The translations under genes and the position numbers were made by a program. Positions 13,601 to 25,475 of a stretch of 64,000 nucleotides of DNA are shown here, one piece after another. This DNA is from Lates calcarifer (Eukaryota; Chordata; Actinopteri; Centropomidae), in NCBI RefSeq assembly GCF_001640805.2, contig NC_066851.1, forward strand, positions 11,459,550 through 11,523,549. The letters run 5' to 3'. The notes under the pieces are model-generated. The model worked only from the letters and a program-made list of their open reading frames with translations. It did no database searches and was not told where the DNA came from. Every line of letters begins with the position of its first letter. Within the stretch, counting starts at the first letter, position 1.

Positions 13601-15399
13601 TTTAAATCTTAGGTAGTCATAGAAATGCAGTAAAGAGATGTTGTTTTTGATTATATTCATATTAATTTATTCACATTTGGGGTGATGCACTGGTATAATA
13701 CAGCCATACAGCTGTATGGCTGGGTTTTACACCAGTAAGAAATTAACTCAAAAGAAATAATTGCATTGGGGGTGATGACATTGCTGATCTTCCTTCAGGA
13801 GGTTAGCCAGTCTGACAATGTGAAACCCCTCCATCATCATTATTTTAAGATTCGCTGCAATACACATCTACAGTAAGCAAGCTGCTGAATGAAATGGTGG
13901 AGACAATGTTATCTGAAATTGAACTCAGGTTCGGTGCATGAGAGTTCCCACTATCATCAGGTAGAGATGGGATTGACCCTGAGAGATAAATGGAGCTGTG
14001 TAATTATGTGTCTTTATCAGGTCCAGGCAGCCCTGGTGCTGGAAAAAGTCATCTGGGCTATGTCCTTGTCATCTCTGGCATGCTGGCCACGAAGCGTGAT
14101 GCCAGCCTGGCCCCATGGCACTGTGACAGGAAAGGTGCCTTTTAGGGTAGTTATTCTTTTTATAGAGCATCAGATCACTGACGCATATGAGATGGCACAA
14201 TTTAATGTTACTAGAGGTTACACTGACTTCATTCACATCACTAAACCACATCAGAGCAGTTTTTATGGCACATTGTACTATAGATTTTTTTCCACAGAAA
14301 GAAAAGACATTTCACTTGCAATATATTTTATACCTTCTCGTGGATGAATGACACCTTTTAAAACAGTTGTGGGAGTAGTAGTTTTTGTGCCACTGTCTGT
14401 GAGCTACGTGCACTCAGGCGTAACCATAGACATCTCACTGCTTTTTAATATCGCCTCTGTCTGCCCAAAGTGGTATTTCAGCTGATTTAACCCATTACTA
14501 CTTCATTGTTGTGTGCAGAGACAGCCAACACATTTGATGCATGTGATGTGAGCTGACAGTGAAACACGTGTTTGCAGGAATATTCAGGCCAACGAAGCAC
14601 TTTGGCCTTCGTCACAGTAGAGGAGCAGTGGCTATGGGATGCATCTTCTACGCTGTGTTAGAGCATTGTCATGGGAGAGGAAACTGGGAGATGTAGCTCA
14701 CTCAGTGAGTACAGGAGGTTGTGTTGCTAGAAAAAAAAAATGATATCATCAGCACACATCATTACACACACACCACACACACACACACTTTCACAAAAAA
14801 TAAAATCAATAATAGATAAGAACAGCAAATGATGCGGAAGAGTACCTGCAGTAGGATACGGTTTTGTTTAGTTTTTCTAGTGTTCAAGTAGATTTTAGTT
14901 GTAAGATCTGATTCACACTATGCTGTGTATTGAATTGTAGCATTGCATCACACTTGTTTTCCTTCAGCCTCTTAAGTGTTTTGCTACAGATAGTTTTTGT
15001 CTTCTTCCTCCTTATTATTTGGCCTTATCTGGACCTGAGTATAGATGACAGGCTATTCGTCCTGCTGCTGGAGCCATTTATACAATGAAGTATGAGCTGA
15101 GCCTCCAAAACGCTCGCTGTGATGATAATGTGTAAAAATGAAAACCATTTGAAAAAACAAAGGCCTATTTAGACCATGCTCATTTTCCATCAAATGCCTC
15201 AAACCACATGGGTTTTATCTTTTGCAAAGTAGCACTTCTCAAATTACCAATAGATTTTGGGGGAAAAAAAATCTAACCATTCTCTTGGATAGATTAGTTG
15301 TGTAATAACCCTGCTTTATCCCTCAGTATCAGCTGAGTGCGAAGACACTATTGAGATCAACATAAGCATGATTAGGCTATGAGCAGCTAGTCTTTTTCA

Positions 15400-15560
15400 T
15401 AACTCGTTTGAGGGCCCCATTCCACTCCAGCTTGTCTTTGAGATAATGTCCTATTTAATTAGAAATTGGAGATATCGCATTGTTTTTTAATGAGAGGAGC
15501 ACTTTACCAGAGCATATGAGGCATCAGAGAATCATACACAAGAAGGATAATGACTGCATG
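15400..15560. promoter_or_regulatory. Candidate conserved non-coding element
   Basis: Complex sequence with TTTAATTAGAAATTGGAG near 15454 and TTTTTTAATGAGAGGAGC, flanked by GC-balanced non-repetitive DNA. The small open frame from 15480 has no recognisable feature. Regulatory function is a guess from base pattern. Confidence 0.22.
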
Positions 15561-16914
15561 CGAGGGCTTCAGGGATTCAGACGAGATGCATTTTCACTCA
15601 GCTGCTCCTTATTCCCTATTCTCTATTCTCAAAATGCTTTCCTCCAATATACCTTAACATGGAGAGAGGGAGCACTTTAGGTGCAATTCTGTACAGTGGA
15701 CGTGTTAAAGTCCCAGATTCACTTATTACCAGACCTATTTTAATGTCTTTCCAATATCTGCTTTTGTCTTAACTGTACACACGTGCACTGCCAATAATTC
15801 TGTATTTCACCCTTTTCTAATCTCTTTTGTTCAGTGATTTCTGTCCAGGGTACATCAGCGGGGTGGGAATGAAATGCAAATGTATTTGTTTGCTCGGGGA
15901 GAACATGGGAAGAGAGCATTGAGCCATGAAAGCTGGTGCTGCAGGTTTTCAGCAGGCCTCTAATTCCTCTGCCAGCTTGGTGGTGCGCTCAGGGGCTTTG
16001 ACCTTTTACCATGTCACTGTCATCGGGTGAAGGGATGCAGAAATATATGCCTCTCCAAGTCCAGAGGCCAGTGAAAGTGCCAAAAATCCTCTCAACTATT
16101 TTCATTTCATACGTGTCCAGCCCCTGGTGAGACCACTGAAACAGACCCTCAAGGAGGCAAAGTTATATTGGAATTTAAAGGTTGGTAAATGCACCTCTGA
16201 CTGCCGATGCATCTCAGTTAACAAGGCCAGTTAATGACTTGTCAGCTGGCAAAGGTTAATGTATGATGTATCAGTGGAGCAAAGGGTAATCTATTATAGA
16301 TATACCTTCTTAGGGGAATGCATGCACATTTAGATTTCATATTCAATTAGCAGCACCAGCCAAGTGGAAATTATTCCAAGACGTTTGTATTTTTAAGACT
16401 GAAGCTGAAATTTTAAAAAATATCGAGGCTTACATTTGATAGCCAGAGATGCACAGGGTATCATATTCAGAGACAATTAAAAGTTTACTTTTTTCATTCT
16501 TGTTCCCACCATTCATCTCTCTTGTCATCTCTCTCCCACTCTCTCCTCATCCAAGAGCACTGGGTTATCTGGGGCAACAGCTGCATGCATCATGGCTCAT
16601 CTGGGAAGTGATTTTTAAATACATTTGAAAGAGCGATATGTTGTCATACAGTCGAATGATGTCTGAAATTGTTTTAGCTACATTTTAGAAGTGTGAGCCA
16701 AGAGGCAAAATAAAAAACACTCATGTAAACACTATTGTTCCTGAGAATTGTCAAACAATGCAGGCATATAAAAATCCCTCACTGTGCTTGCACAACATGA
16801 ATTGGCAGTTTGCATAGGTCTCTTGTTCACCCATTAGTTGCGAAGGTCAATGCTGCTCTCATATCAACTAAATATAAATATATATATTTAAAAAATGCAC
16901 CTATCCATAAGGCT

Positions 16915-17240
16915 ATAAGACTACAACCAGCAGCCATTTAGCCCAGGTAACCTAGCTCTGTGTAAAATAAACTAAACTTGCCTACCATCACATCCAGAGC
17001 CCACTCGTTAACACGCGATGCACAAGAGCAGTCATTTTTGCACTTTTTTTGCACAGTTTTTGTACAAGTCTAGATACAGGTTAGCTGTTTTTCCCTGTCT
17101 CTCGTCTTTATGCTAAGCTAAGCTAAGCAGCTGCTGGTTGTAGCGTAACATTTTACAGACACATACAAATATTATCAATCTAACCCTTGGCAAGTAAGTG
17201 AATAAGCATTCCTCAAATGTCAAAGTATTCCTTTAAAATA
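16915..17240. mobile_element. Fold-back (MITE-like) dispersed repeat, copy 1
   Basis: CTACAACCAGCAGC at 16921-16934 is repeated as its exact reverse complement at 17130-17143, enclosing about 195 bases that include AGCTAAGCTAAGC. The right flank (TATCAATCTAACCC, then AAGTAAGTGAATAAGC) resembles the tail of the second element at 18.0-18.4 kb. There is no coding capacity. This matches a non-autonomous repeat I recall as abundant in fish, for which I have no reliable family name. Confidence 0.65.
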
Positions 17241-18014
17241 GCAAATTCAGTCTGAAAATTTTGCTGTTAGCCTTTAAAACACCATGTGATTTTTATTTTT
17301 TACCATCAGTGTAAACTTGATTTAAGTATAGCTAAATATCTCCAAATTCCCAGAGAGAATTGACAGAGAACATGGCTTCTGTGGCTTCAATTCTACTTTC
17401 CTCATGGTGCCAAATATGAAGTGGGTATTGAGAATTAAAGCTGTGGATGTGAGAGCAGGAAAGCATACTATATTCCCATAGCATAGGAGGTTCCTCACAT
17501 ATGATTTGTACTTGGAGGTGTGAGGTATTGATGCTGTCGACATAATGATAAGAATTCTGTCAGCATGTCAGAATGCTTGCTGCTAATAGGAGCTGTGCTA
17601 TCATCACCGTAGCACCCCACAGGCTCTAAAACGTCAATGACAGCATTGTGACTTGAATAAGAAATGTCCTTGTGAGGAGCGTGGCTTGAGCCATCAAAAT
17701 GTGATCACTTGTAGTCACAGGCAGAGGATAGATAAACCAGGGCAGCAACCCCTGACAGGGTGCTGACAGATACCCTGCTTTGCTCCACACCACATTCCTG
17801 TGATTTGTCACCTCACTGACACCATTGTGTCACCACTTCATGGGGGAATAAAATGTGATTGACATGTGTCCTAGACAAAGAAACAACAAATATTAATACA
17901 GGACAATTACTGAAAACATAATACAAGTGAATATAGAGGATCTTCACACAGTGCATTTTGTATTTGCTTTCTTACTGAGAGTCAGATGAGAAGTTCTGCA
18001 CCACTCTCATTAAT

Positions 18015-18375
18015 CTGTCAAATATGAAGCTACAACTAGGAGCCAGTTAGCGTAGCATGAAGACTGGAAGCACCCTCCAGTACAAAAATCACATTAAAAA
18101 AACATCAATTTGCGGTTTTACTAGGGGGTTATGTGCCTGACTATTTTTTGGCAGGATATAAGGTGTTAATTACAGAGTCGATGATAGAGATGACGACAGG
18201 CAGATATTGTTTCCCTCAGACAGAGCCAGGCTAGGTGTTTCCCCCTGTTTTCTGTCTTCATGCTAAACTCAGTTGACGGCTGTAGTTTCATACTCACACA
18301 CGAGAGTGCTATCAATCCTCTCATCTACAGTAACTCATGCGCTTCCAAGTGTATTTATCTCTTTAAGGTTTTAGC
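18015..18375. mobile_element. Fold-back (MITE-like) dispersed repeat, diverged copy 2
   Basis: It starts with AAGCTACAACTAGGAGCCAG near 18026 and contains GGTTTTACTAGGGGGTTATG, a phrase typical of a fish repeat. Near 18275 it has the degraded inverted end GACGGCTGTAGTTTCAT, then TATCAATCCTCTCAT and a TTTAAGG tail. It has the same organisation as 16915-17240 but is more complete and more diverged. Confidence 0.6.
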
Positions 18376-18813
18376 TGTGTGGTCTTTTTTTTTTTTTTTT
18401 TTTTTAACTTGAATGCTCACATAAGTAGCCTGAGCACTGGGCATTGTCTCCTCTGGCTCTGCCTCCCCTCAGTAAAGTCCTTCTCCACTGGCTGACACTG
18501 CTGGCTCTGTTAAGATTAGATTTGAATTTATGAAGATTGCCTCACCTGGCGCACTGCTGTAATCTATGCCGCTGTAGTAATTCACGTTTAGGCCCTCATT
18601 TCCAATGCGGTCAAGAAGTCCCATATTTCACCATGACAATGTAATCACAGGTCCACATTAAAAAGTCATTATTGTTTAAAATCAGGGGCCTGACTGAGAA
18701 AACACTCACTATACTATAGCTGTCTTTCCCATTCACACAGATGTTTACCCTAGAACAGAGGGCAGCGTGATTTAAACACAAGCTTACAACCTTATTGATC
18801 ACATGGGGGTTTG

Positions 18814-18817
18814 AACA

Positions 18818-18848
<31 letters not shown>

Positions 18849-18849
18849 C
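18814..18849. repeat. CA microsatellite
   Basis: Nearly pure CA run with one CC interruption. Confidence 0.95.
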
Positions 18850-21800
18850 CTACAGAGTAATATCATTGTCCATTGGATCCACTTTTGCTTTTTGTGCTGA
18901 TTAGAGGTAATCTCAGTAACAAGCTTTGATCCCTGCAGATTAGCAGAGGGATAAGTACACAACATGTTTGTTCTGATAACTCAGAACAACTATAATCCGT
19001 CTTTGCTCTATTGCCCAGTGGTCTTAGATGTGAAGTTTCTCATGTGTTTTTCTCTATTTAGCTGTAGTAAAACCTGCTTTGCTTAATACGAGAGGTCAGG
19101 CTTTGTGGTTTATAAAGTAATGGATCCGATTAGATGTTTTATAGCCTTAAAACAAAAACAGGCTGCTTATTAAAACAGGCCTGCTGGAAGAATTAACCAT
19201 AACGTTTTTGCAGCAGGTTCAGACAATTGCTTATTAATGGTCCTTGTTTCCCAGTTAGTAACTCTCGCCAGATTTCTCCTGTAACTCCTGAATCTCATTT
19301 TATAACATTCTGAAGTGTTAAGCTTTTCATCTTGATTTCACTGCATGACAGAAGGAAGAGGGAGTCATTTTTTCACTATAAGCCTGGATAAGTCCTCAGG
19401 CGTAGTGTTTTACAGTTGACTGCTCAGTGCATGAGACTAGCTTTGATCCTGACCCTGGAGGTCCTTGTCCCTGACTCTCTTTCAGCAACAAGGTAAAATT
19501 AAAGAACAAAGAAAAAGTAGGCTCGTCTTATGTGATCTCGATATCATCTTTCATGTTTTGAAATCATGCCTTGGAGGTGGTATCTTATAGAAATTCTGTT
19601 TTTTATGCACGTGAAAACAACCTCTATGCATTTTCCCTAACTGGTATCTAAGCAAAGTGGATCAAATCAGTGGTTGTAGCTCTTCTTCTTCTTCCTCTTT
19701 CTTTTCACACATAAATGCATTGTTGTACCTCACACTGACCTTATCAGGATGCATTCATTGGTGAACCATTATTGACCTCCCTCTCCGCCCAGACTTTAAT
19801 CAGCATGATTTCAGTAAGGATCAATAGAGTTTTTTCATGTCTCACACTTCTCTCAATTTTTTTTTTCCCACAAATCAATATGGTGCATGATGTGTTGTTC
19901 TGCTAACGCCTCCTCATTGCCACACTAGTACAAGACTCTGGCTCCATTAAGCTTTTACTTGTTCCCATCAAGATGTCAAGTGTAGTGGTATCATCTTCTC
20001 TTTTCTGAGGGTTTTCCTCTGTACAAAATATTTAACACTGGGAGATTAAGATTGTATGAGGAACACTGACAGTAAAATTGCTCTTAATCCACAGGCTTGT
20101 ATGAGAGCATTTACTTTAATGAAAAAAACTCCTGCATGAAGTCATCTCTCGCGGAGCCTTCGCTGCTCCTTGATCCATTTAAATCAATTTAAACATAAAA
20201 CCATATCTTCAGTATTACAGATGTATTATTCCAGCAACATAAGGGCAATGTGGTTTCTATGAAATGCATATCCAACCCCAGATCAGTGGGGATTGCAGAG
20301 CCTTTGTTAGTGCTGAAGCTTTGTTTTCCTCTAGATTTATGATCGTTGTGGGGAGTTGGCAGGAGCTTGTGTGATTACTGCTTACACACTGATTTATACC
20401 TCACTTTTAATTATCTGAGGGGGTCGGCAGCTCGCCGCTGCCAATACATCCCTTCTTTTGGGAGCACGCGGGGAGGAAAAGGAGTCCAATGTACCCCACC
20501 CATTCTCTCTGTGTCTGTGGTACAGGACGTAAACAGGGATCCACTGCGCTTCTGGCAGCATCCCAGTCCTCCCCTGAGCAGAGCAGACGGATGTCTCTGA
20601 CATTCTTACCCAATGTGGGATCTGAAAGGAGGCTTTATGGAAATATGAAGCTGCTGTCCACTGGACATGTAACTCTAACTAACACTCCCCAACGGCCTAT
20701 AAATTATATGGTTCTGAGAGTCACACAAATCACTTCCCTGAGCCCATCTTCTCTAGTTACTCTCTACTTTTTCTTTTTTATGGAGTCCTCTACTGTGAAA
20801 TTACAATAGGCAGGTCTCATTTCAGCAACAGGCTATTGATTCTCCCCAACTCATTTAGTATTCAGTATTCATATTAAGTCTGTGTAGGATTTGAAAAATC
20901 TATTAGTGCCCTTACACTGCTCTTAATTCCAGGAGTTAATTAGATAAAAACGCAACAAGTTACTAGTCATTGCAGACATCATTCCCATGATGAATTGCTT
21001 AAGTGTAATATAGTTTCACTACAATATATTGTTTATTATAGTGGAGAGAGTAGGGCCACTAAATCTTTGGTAACAAGCTCTGCATTATTAAATTACATAT
21101 TGGTCCACATGGAAAATAATAAGCATGCTAAATACTAAACATTTTACTTTTCACTTGTTTAAGCAAATTAAATCTTCACTAACTCAGTGATGGATTTTTG
21201 TTGAATATTTAATACAGGATATACATCCTGGTTTAAGATGACTAATGTGCAAGATAATTCTGCTATGTCCTTCTTTAAACTAGTGTTAAGCCCTAATTAC
21301 TGTTTTACTCCATAAATTTGTGAAGCCATACTGTGTCTCCAAACACATAACTTCTCATTTATGGTATGTTGGCTTAAAGGCAGAGTCATTAAAAACTACC
21401 CTGGGTAAAAAAGCAAATATACCTGACATCTGCCAGTTTACATCTAACTTCTAAAACAAAAGTCTTACCAACTAAAATCCTTATTTTGGCTGATATCCAC
21501 TTTGAATACTAAAAAGTAAATGCCACATCATGAAAACAGAGACATTTTTAATGATGTTTGAAGAAGACCGAAAGCTCAACAAATAAAGTGAAAATAGTGC
21601 ATGGATCTAAGTGCACAGAGATATTTTTCTATCACAATGATGTTTGAAGGATATCTAATAATAATAGTTGAACAGCTTTAATGCTGCCCACATAGGGACA
21701 TGTCTTGGATTTAAGGAGGGTTAATTTCAAGCAGGAGTGTTTTGTCTTTCCTAATTATTTTTAATATCTGTCATTAAGCTGTCCCCTGGGAGAGGGATCC

Positions 21801-24800
21801 AGTCCTCTGTCTGTTTGAACCTCATATCAGCAGCCCGCGGACTCCCCCATTAATCCTCCTATTGTCCCATAGACCTGCTATGTGTCTACCCCTCCAATCA
21901 ACAATACAAAAGACTTGCAACAGTGAGAGAGCATTAATGAGCTGGAGTCGAAGAAATACAACAAACAATGTAATTGATGCTTATCATTCCTCTATGTGCC
22001 ATTATCCATAATTTAAATTTCTGTGGATATGCAAGAGCACTTGATACACTACTTTCATAATATCACAAGATGACTTCACCTGATTTAAGCGCTCAGTTAA
22101 GTTTGCTCACAAAAGAACAAGTTCCTGAGCTTGAAGTCAAAAACTGAATAACTGAAAAAAGAAATTTCACTCCACTTACGTCAGGAATATATGATTCAAG
22201 AAAAGTGGTTGATTTCCATCGGCTACAATGGAATTATCACAATCCATCATGCAAATTTTGTCATTAGTTTTAAGAAAAAAATACTTTTGTACTTGGTATT
22301 AAATCAAAGGATTTGTAAAGATAAATCATTTTAGGATTTTTCATGTCTTAAGTCACTTTTCAATACTGACTGCTGCTGTCGGAGCCCTGGGGATATGCGG
22401 ATGACAGCAGACAGAGTGAGTCGTGGATCTTGCATCGTCACGCACATCATTCTCATTTCCGCATGGATGGTGTCTCCATCCCATTTCTTTTTTTTCTTGT
22501 TGTTTCCCCTGTCTGTCTCCTCGCCTCAGTCCACTTCAATCCCTTTTCTAAATTCTATAGCCAAAAATCAATGATAGGCATACCACCTGATTAGATCAGC
22601 GTGCGGGGCTCTGTTGTGTGAGCAGGTGTGGCATCTGAGGGCCTCCTCTGCAGCTCCTCCACATGGGGGTTTGAAATGAGATTAGTGAAGCCTGAAGGAC
22701 CTCACACAAGAAATGTAGTGATCTGATTAAGAAGGACGCTATAACTTTTAGAGGCCTGTGACTGTGAAAACTCCCAAGATCACCACATTGAAGCTCTGCT
22801 CCAGTTACAATACACAACCTAAGCAGAAATCTTTTGCTCATTATGACCCTGACCCGGTGTCCCTGTGCCTCGCTGTCCACGCCCAATAAGGTGAGGCTAG
22901 GTGTGTATGTAGAGGTGTGTGGTGAGGGTAGCAGGCATGAGGGAGATGGGCGGTGTCACATTGATGGATTAGTCCGTTCATTGCTAGCTCCAGCGATTAG
23001 GTCAGTGGCCCAAGAGACACCAACATGTCTGCTGCGAAATGCTGATGCTAGAGTTACTTACTGATTATAAGTCAGTGCATCACTGCCAAGCAGAGCTGCA
23101 CACACTCACTGAGCTGCAGTGAATAACATAACGACCCCCCTCAGAGAGACGGGCAACAGAGGGTGGTTTATTTGGTCAAATCTGCCCTCTCTGAGGAAAA
23201 TCTCAATCTGACATCTCCTCTGTGTTCAAAGCCCATATCCTCTACACACATACAGTACACGCCTCCCTTCTTTTCTCTCTCTGGAAGTGAGAAAGTGCAC
23301 TGTGGCAACAAAGGCACACTCAGACATTAAACTGCTCAGCTCTCGCAATGCCATCCTCTTTCACAATAATGCAATTCCCCTCTTCCCAGCAGCCCACTTT
23401 CATTTGTTCAGTAGTGAATTCTCTGGCTGTTAAACTGAAGGATTGACTGTGTAGCTTGTCAAGCTTTTATCTTTTGCCCTGATTCATTTTCATTTCCACT
23501 ATTAAAGGGAGGACGGAGCAGCATCCAGTGCCATTATTTTGTCTGAGACGAGCCGATCACGCTGCAGAATCCAAAGACATATTATCTCATGTGAGTCATC
23601 CCATTGTTTCTCAAAGACATTGCAACATTACTGTACTAAGAGAGATGATTGCACTAGAATTTTATGGACTATTACAGTGAGAGCGATGGATCAGGTGACC
23701 ACGTAGTAATGACATCCATCTACCCCACACCACTGAGTTTAACAACACATAAATGTGATTACAGAGGAAAAACTGTTTATTTCTGTCTTATTACCACACC
23801 AGAAATTACACCATATTGTTTTCCATAATAACCTCATTTCCTATAAAAGGGCCATTTCGTAAGTTAAGTAGCTTGTCTTCTTCATTTTAAAGTACAATCT
23901 TTTTCAGATGGCCGTTTTCTGTTTTTGCTGTTTCCAGCATGTTCTTAATGAAAGAACCACTATGATTTCCGGAGATGTCCAATTGCCTTATTAGATTCTT
24001 TGTCATCAGCAAAATCTGTAGTTTATGAGCAGCAGATCCTTGCAGTTCATTGCTCTCATTGGTGCATATGAAGGCTACAACCTTCACTATAAAAATATGA
24101 CTTTTTCTATTTCCATAGCATTAAAGATATCATGAATTGAACTATAGATCAGATTTTATTGTTCTGGACATTCTATTAACATAATTATGTGAAGAGGTTT
24201 TGTATCCCCACATATTCAACAGTCAAGCCTGCTATCCCCATATTGATGCGTCTGTATGTGGTGACAACACAGTCGCAGGCATTAACTCTCCTGGGCAGCA
24301 AACAAAAGGATGCGGGGAGGATGAGGGGAACTCCTGCTGTAGTAAAAACCTCTGCCACGGGAAGCGCCACCGCCACAGAATCATAAAGATAAGAGGACAG
24401 GTGTTTTCTCTGCTCTCCAGCCATGTGCCACTGTGTTGGCTTTTGTCTGAACACACACACACTCCTTTGGATGGATGCCTTTTATGGCTCACGTCACAGA
24501 GATATACACTTCTATTTCGCCTGATTGCTGTTGCCTGCTGGGCAGTTATCATGCTATTGTCACTGTTACATTGGTGGAACTAATGGATCTGATGGTGTGT
24601 TTGCCAAGCCCCATACATTTGAATACAGTGCTTTTATGTATTCGTTTATGTGGCTTTGGTATAGAGTTGCATGTGTAAAATTTTCTAAATAATATATGAT
24701 GTCTGTGGTAATGAAAAAATCAGTCTACCAAATTATGGAATGCCTTGCATCACATTAACAGACTGAGTTAGAGTTGGGAAAATTAACAAATGTCTGTTGT

Positions 24801-25204
24801 TGCATTTGGGGAAAACGTTGTGCATTTGATAGACTGCCACCCTCCACGTTGAAAAGAAGACTCGTCTGCCCTCTTCAGGCCTGAAAAATAATTTGGAAAA
24901 TTAAAAATGCTTGGGTAATGTAGATGATCAGATTCAGCACTGTGTTCTCTAAATGTCAGAAAATTCAATTAACCCAACAGGTGCAGCAGGTGCAGCACTG
25001 GGTGTATCACAGTAGGTGTGCTTTTTCCCCCTTGTCTTATTTTTTCCTCCCTCCAAGGCCCTGAAGGAGAATATCTAACTGAACACACCAGGTAACTTAT
25101 TTGCAATTAGATTTGTTTTATTTGCCTCATTTCTCGCCACCAGCATCTGTAGCTGCTGCTGGAGCCAATTACTCCTTCAGTAAAAAAAAAAAAAAAGAAC
25201 TGCA

Positions 25205-25475
25205 AAACCCAGATCTGTGTTGGTGTGTGTGCACTTGTACTTCTGTCTTTGTGAGGACCATTGTGGTTTTAGACCTTCAGAGTAAGGACATTTTGGGATA
25301 TTTTGGATATTTTGGCCAGTCCTTGCAACTTTAAAGGGCTATTTGAAGGTTTAGACTTGGTTTTAGGTTCTGATTAGGGCAAGAGTTTGGGTTAGGTATC
25401 TAGTCGTGATGTTAAGGTTAGGGTAAGGGTCTTGGGAATGTGGGAATGCATTATGTCAGTGTGTGTGTGTGGGCA
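25205..25475. repeat. Teleost dispersed repeat with degenerate TTAGGG-like core
   Basis: The segment reads GTGAGGACCATTG, GGACATTTTGG, TTGGCCAGTCCTTGCAACTT, TTAAAGGGCTATTTGAAGG. It then has degenerate GGTTAGGGTAAGGG repeats, and ends GGGAATGCATTATGTCAGTG next to a GT run. This order of phrases matches a repeat I recall as very common in fish, framed by TGAGGACAT and GT microsatellites. It is non-coding, and the TTAGGG-like core is internal to the element rather than telomeric. Confidence 0.6.

Larger units (their letters stand above)
4016..16880. other. Intergenic DNA with no gene recognised
   Basis: About 13 kb without convincing exons, RNA genes or mobile-element coding sequence. Open frames up to 152 codons (13889-14347 plus strand) have no recognisable motifs, splice context or codon pattern. 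The stretch contains small microsatellites (CAC-rich at 8570-8605, CA at 10541-10602 and 14763-14788). It also holds several AT-rich blocks that look like non-coding regulatory DNA, listed separately. Confidence 0.6.
17241..25204. other. Intergenic DNA with no gene recognised
   Basis: Apart from the repeat at 18015-18375, a poly-T run at 18387-18406 and a CA microsatellite at 18814-18849, I see nothing assignable in these 8 kb. Overlapping open frames on both strands at 20346-20620 and 24185-24583 were examined and lack splice or protein-family signals. A block near 21750-22010 has the AT-rich, ATTA-containing texture of conserved non-coding DNA. Confidence 0.55.

Noticed and set aside
13889..14347. 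152-codon open frame in the gene desert
   Set aside because: No protein-family motif, no splice context, and an overlapping open frame on the opposite strand; consistent with chance in 64 kb.
20346..20620. Cluster of open frames on both strands in a GC-richer patch
   Set aside because: Could suggest an exon, but no acceptor-donor pair brackets a consistent frame and the peptides are not recognisable.
24185..24583. Four overlapping open frames on both strands
   Set aside because: Mutual overlap without motifs is expected by chance where stop codons are locally scarce.
25380..25435. GGTTAGGGTAAGGG stretch as an interstitial telomere
   Set aside because: It is degenerate and embedded in a dispersed repeat with a known type of flank, not a TTAGGG array.
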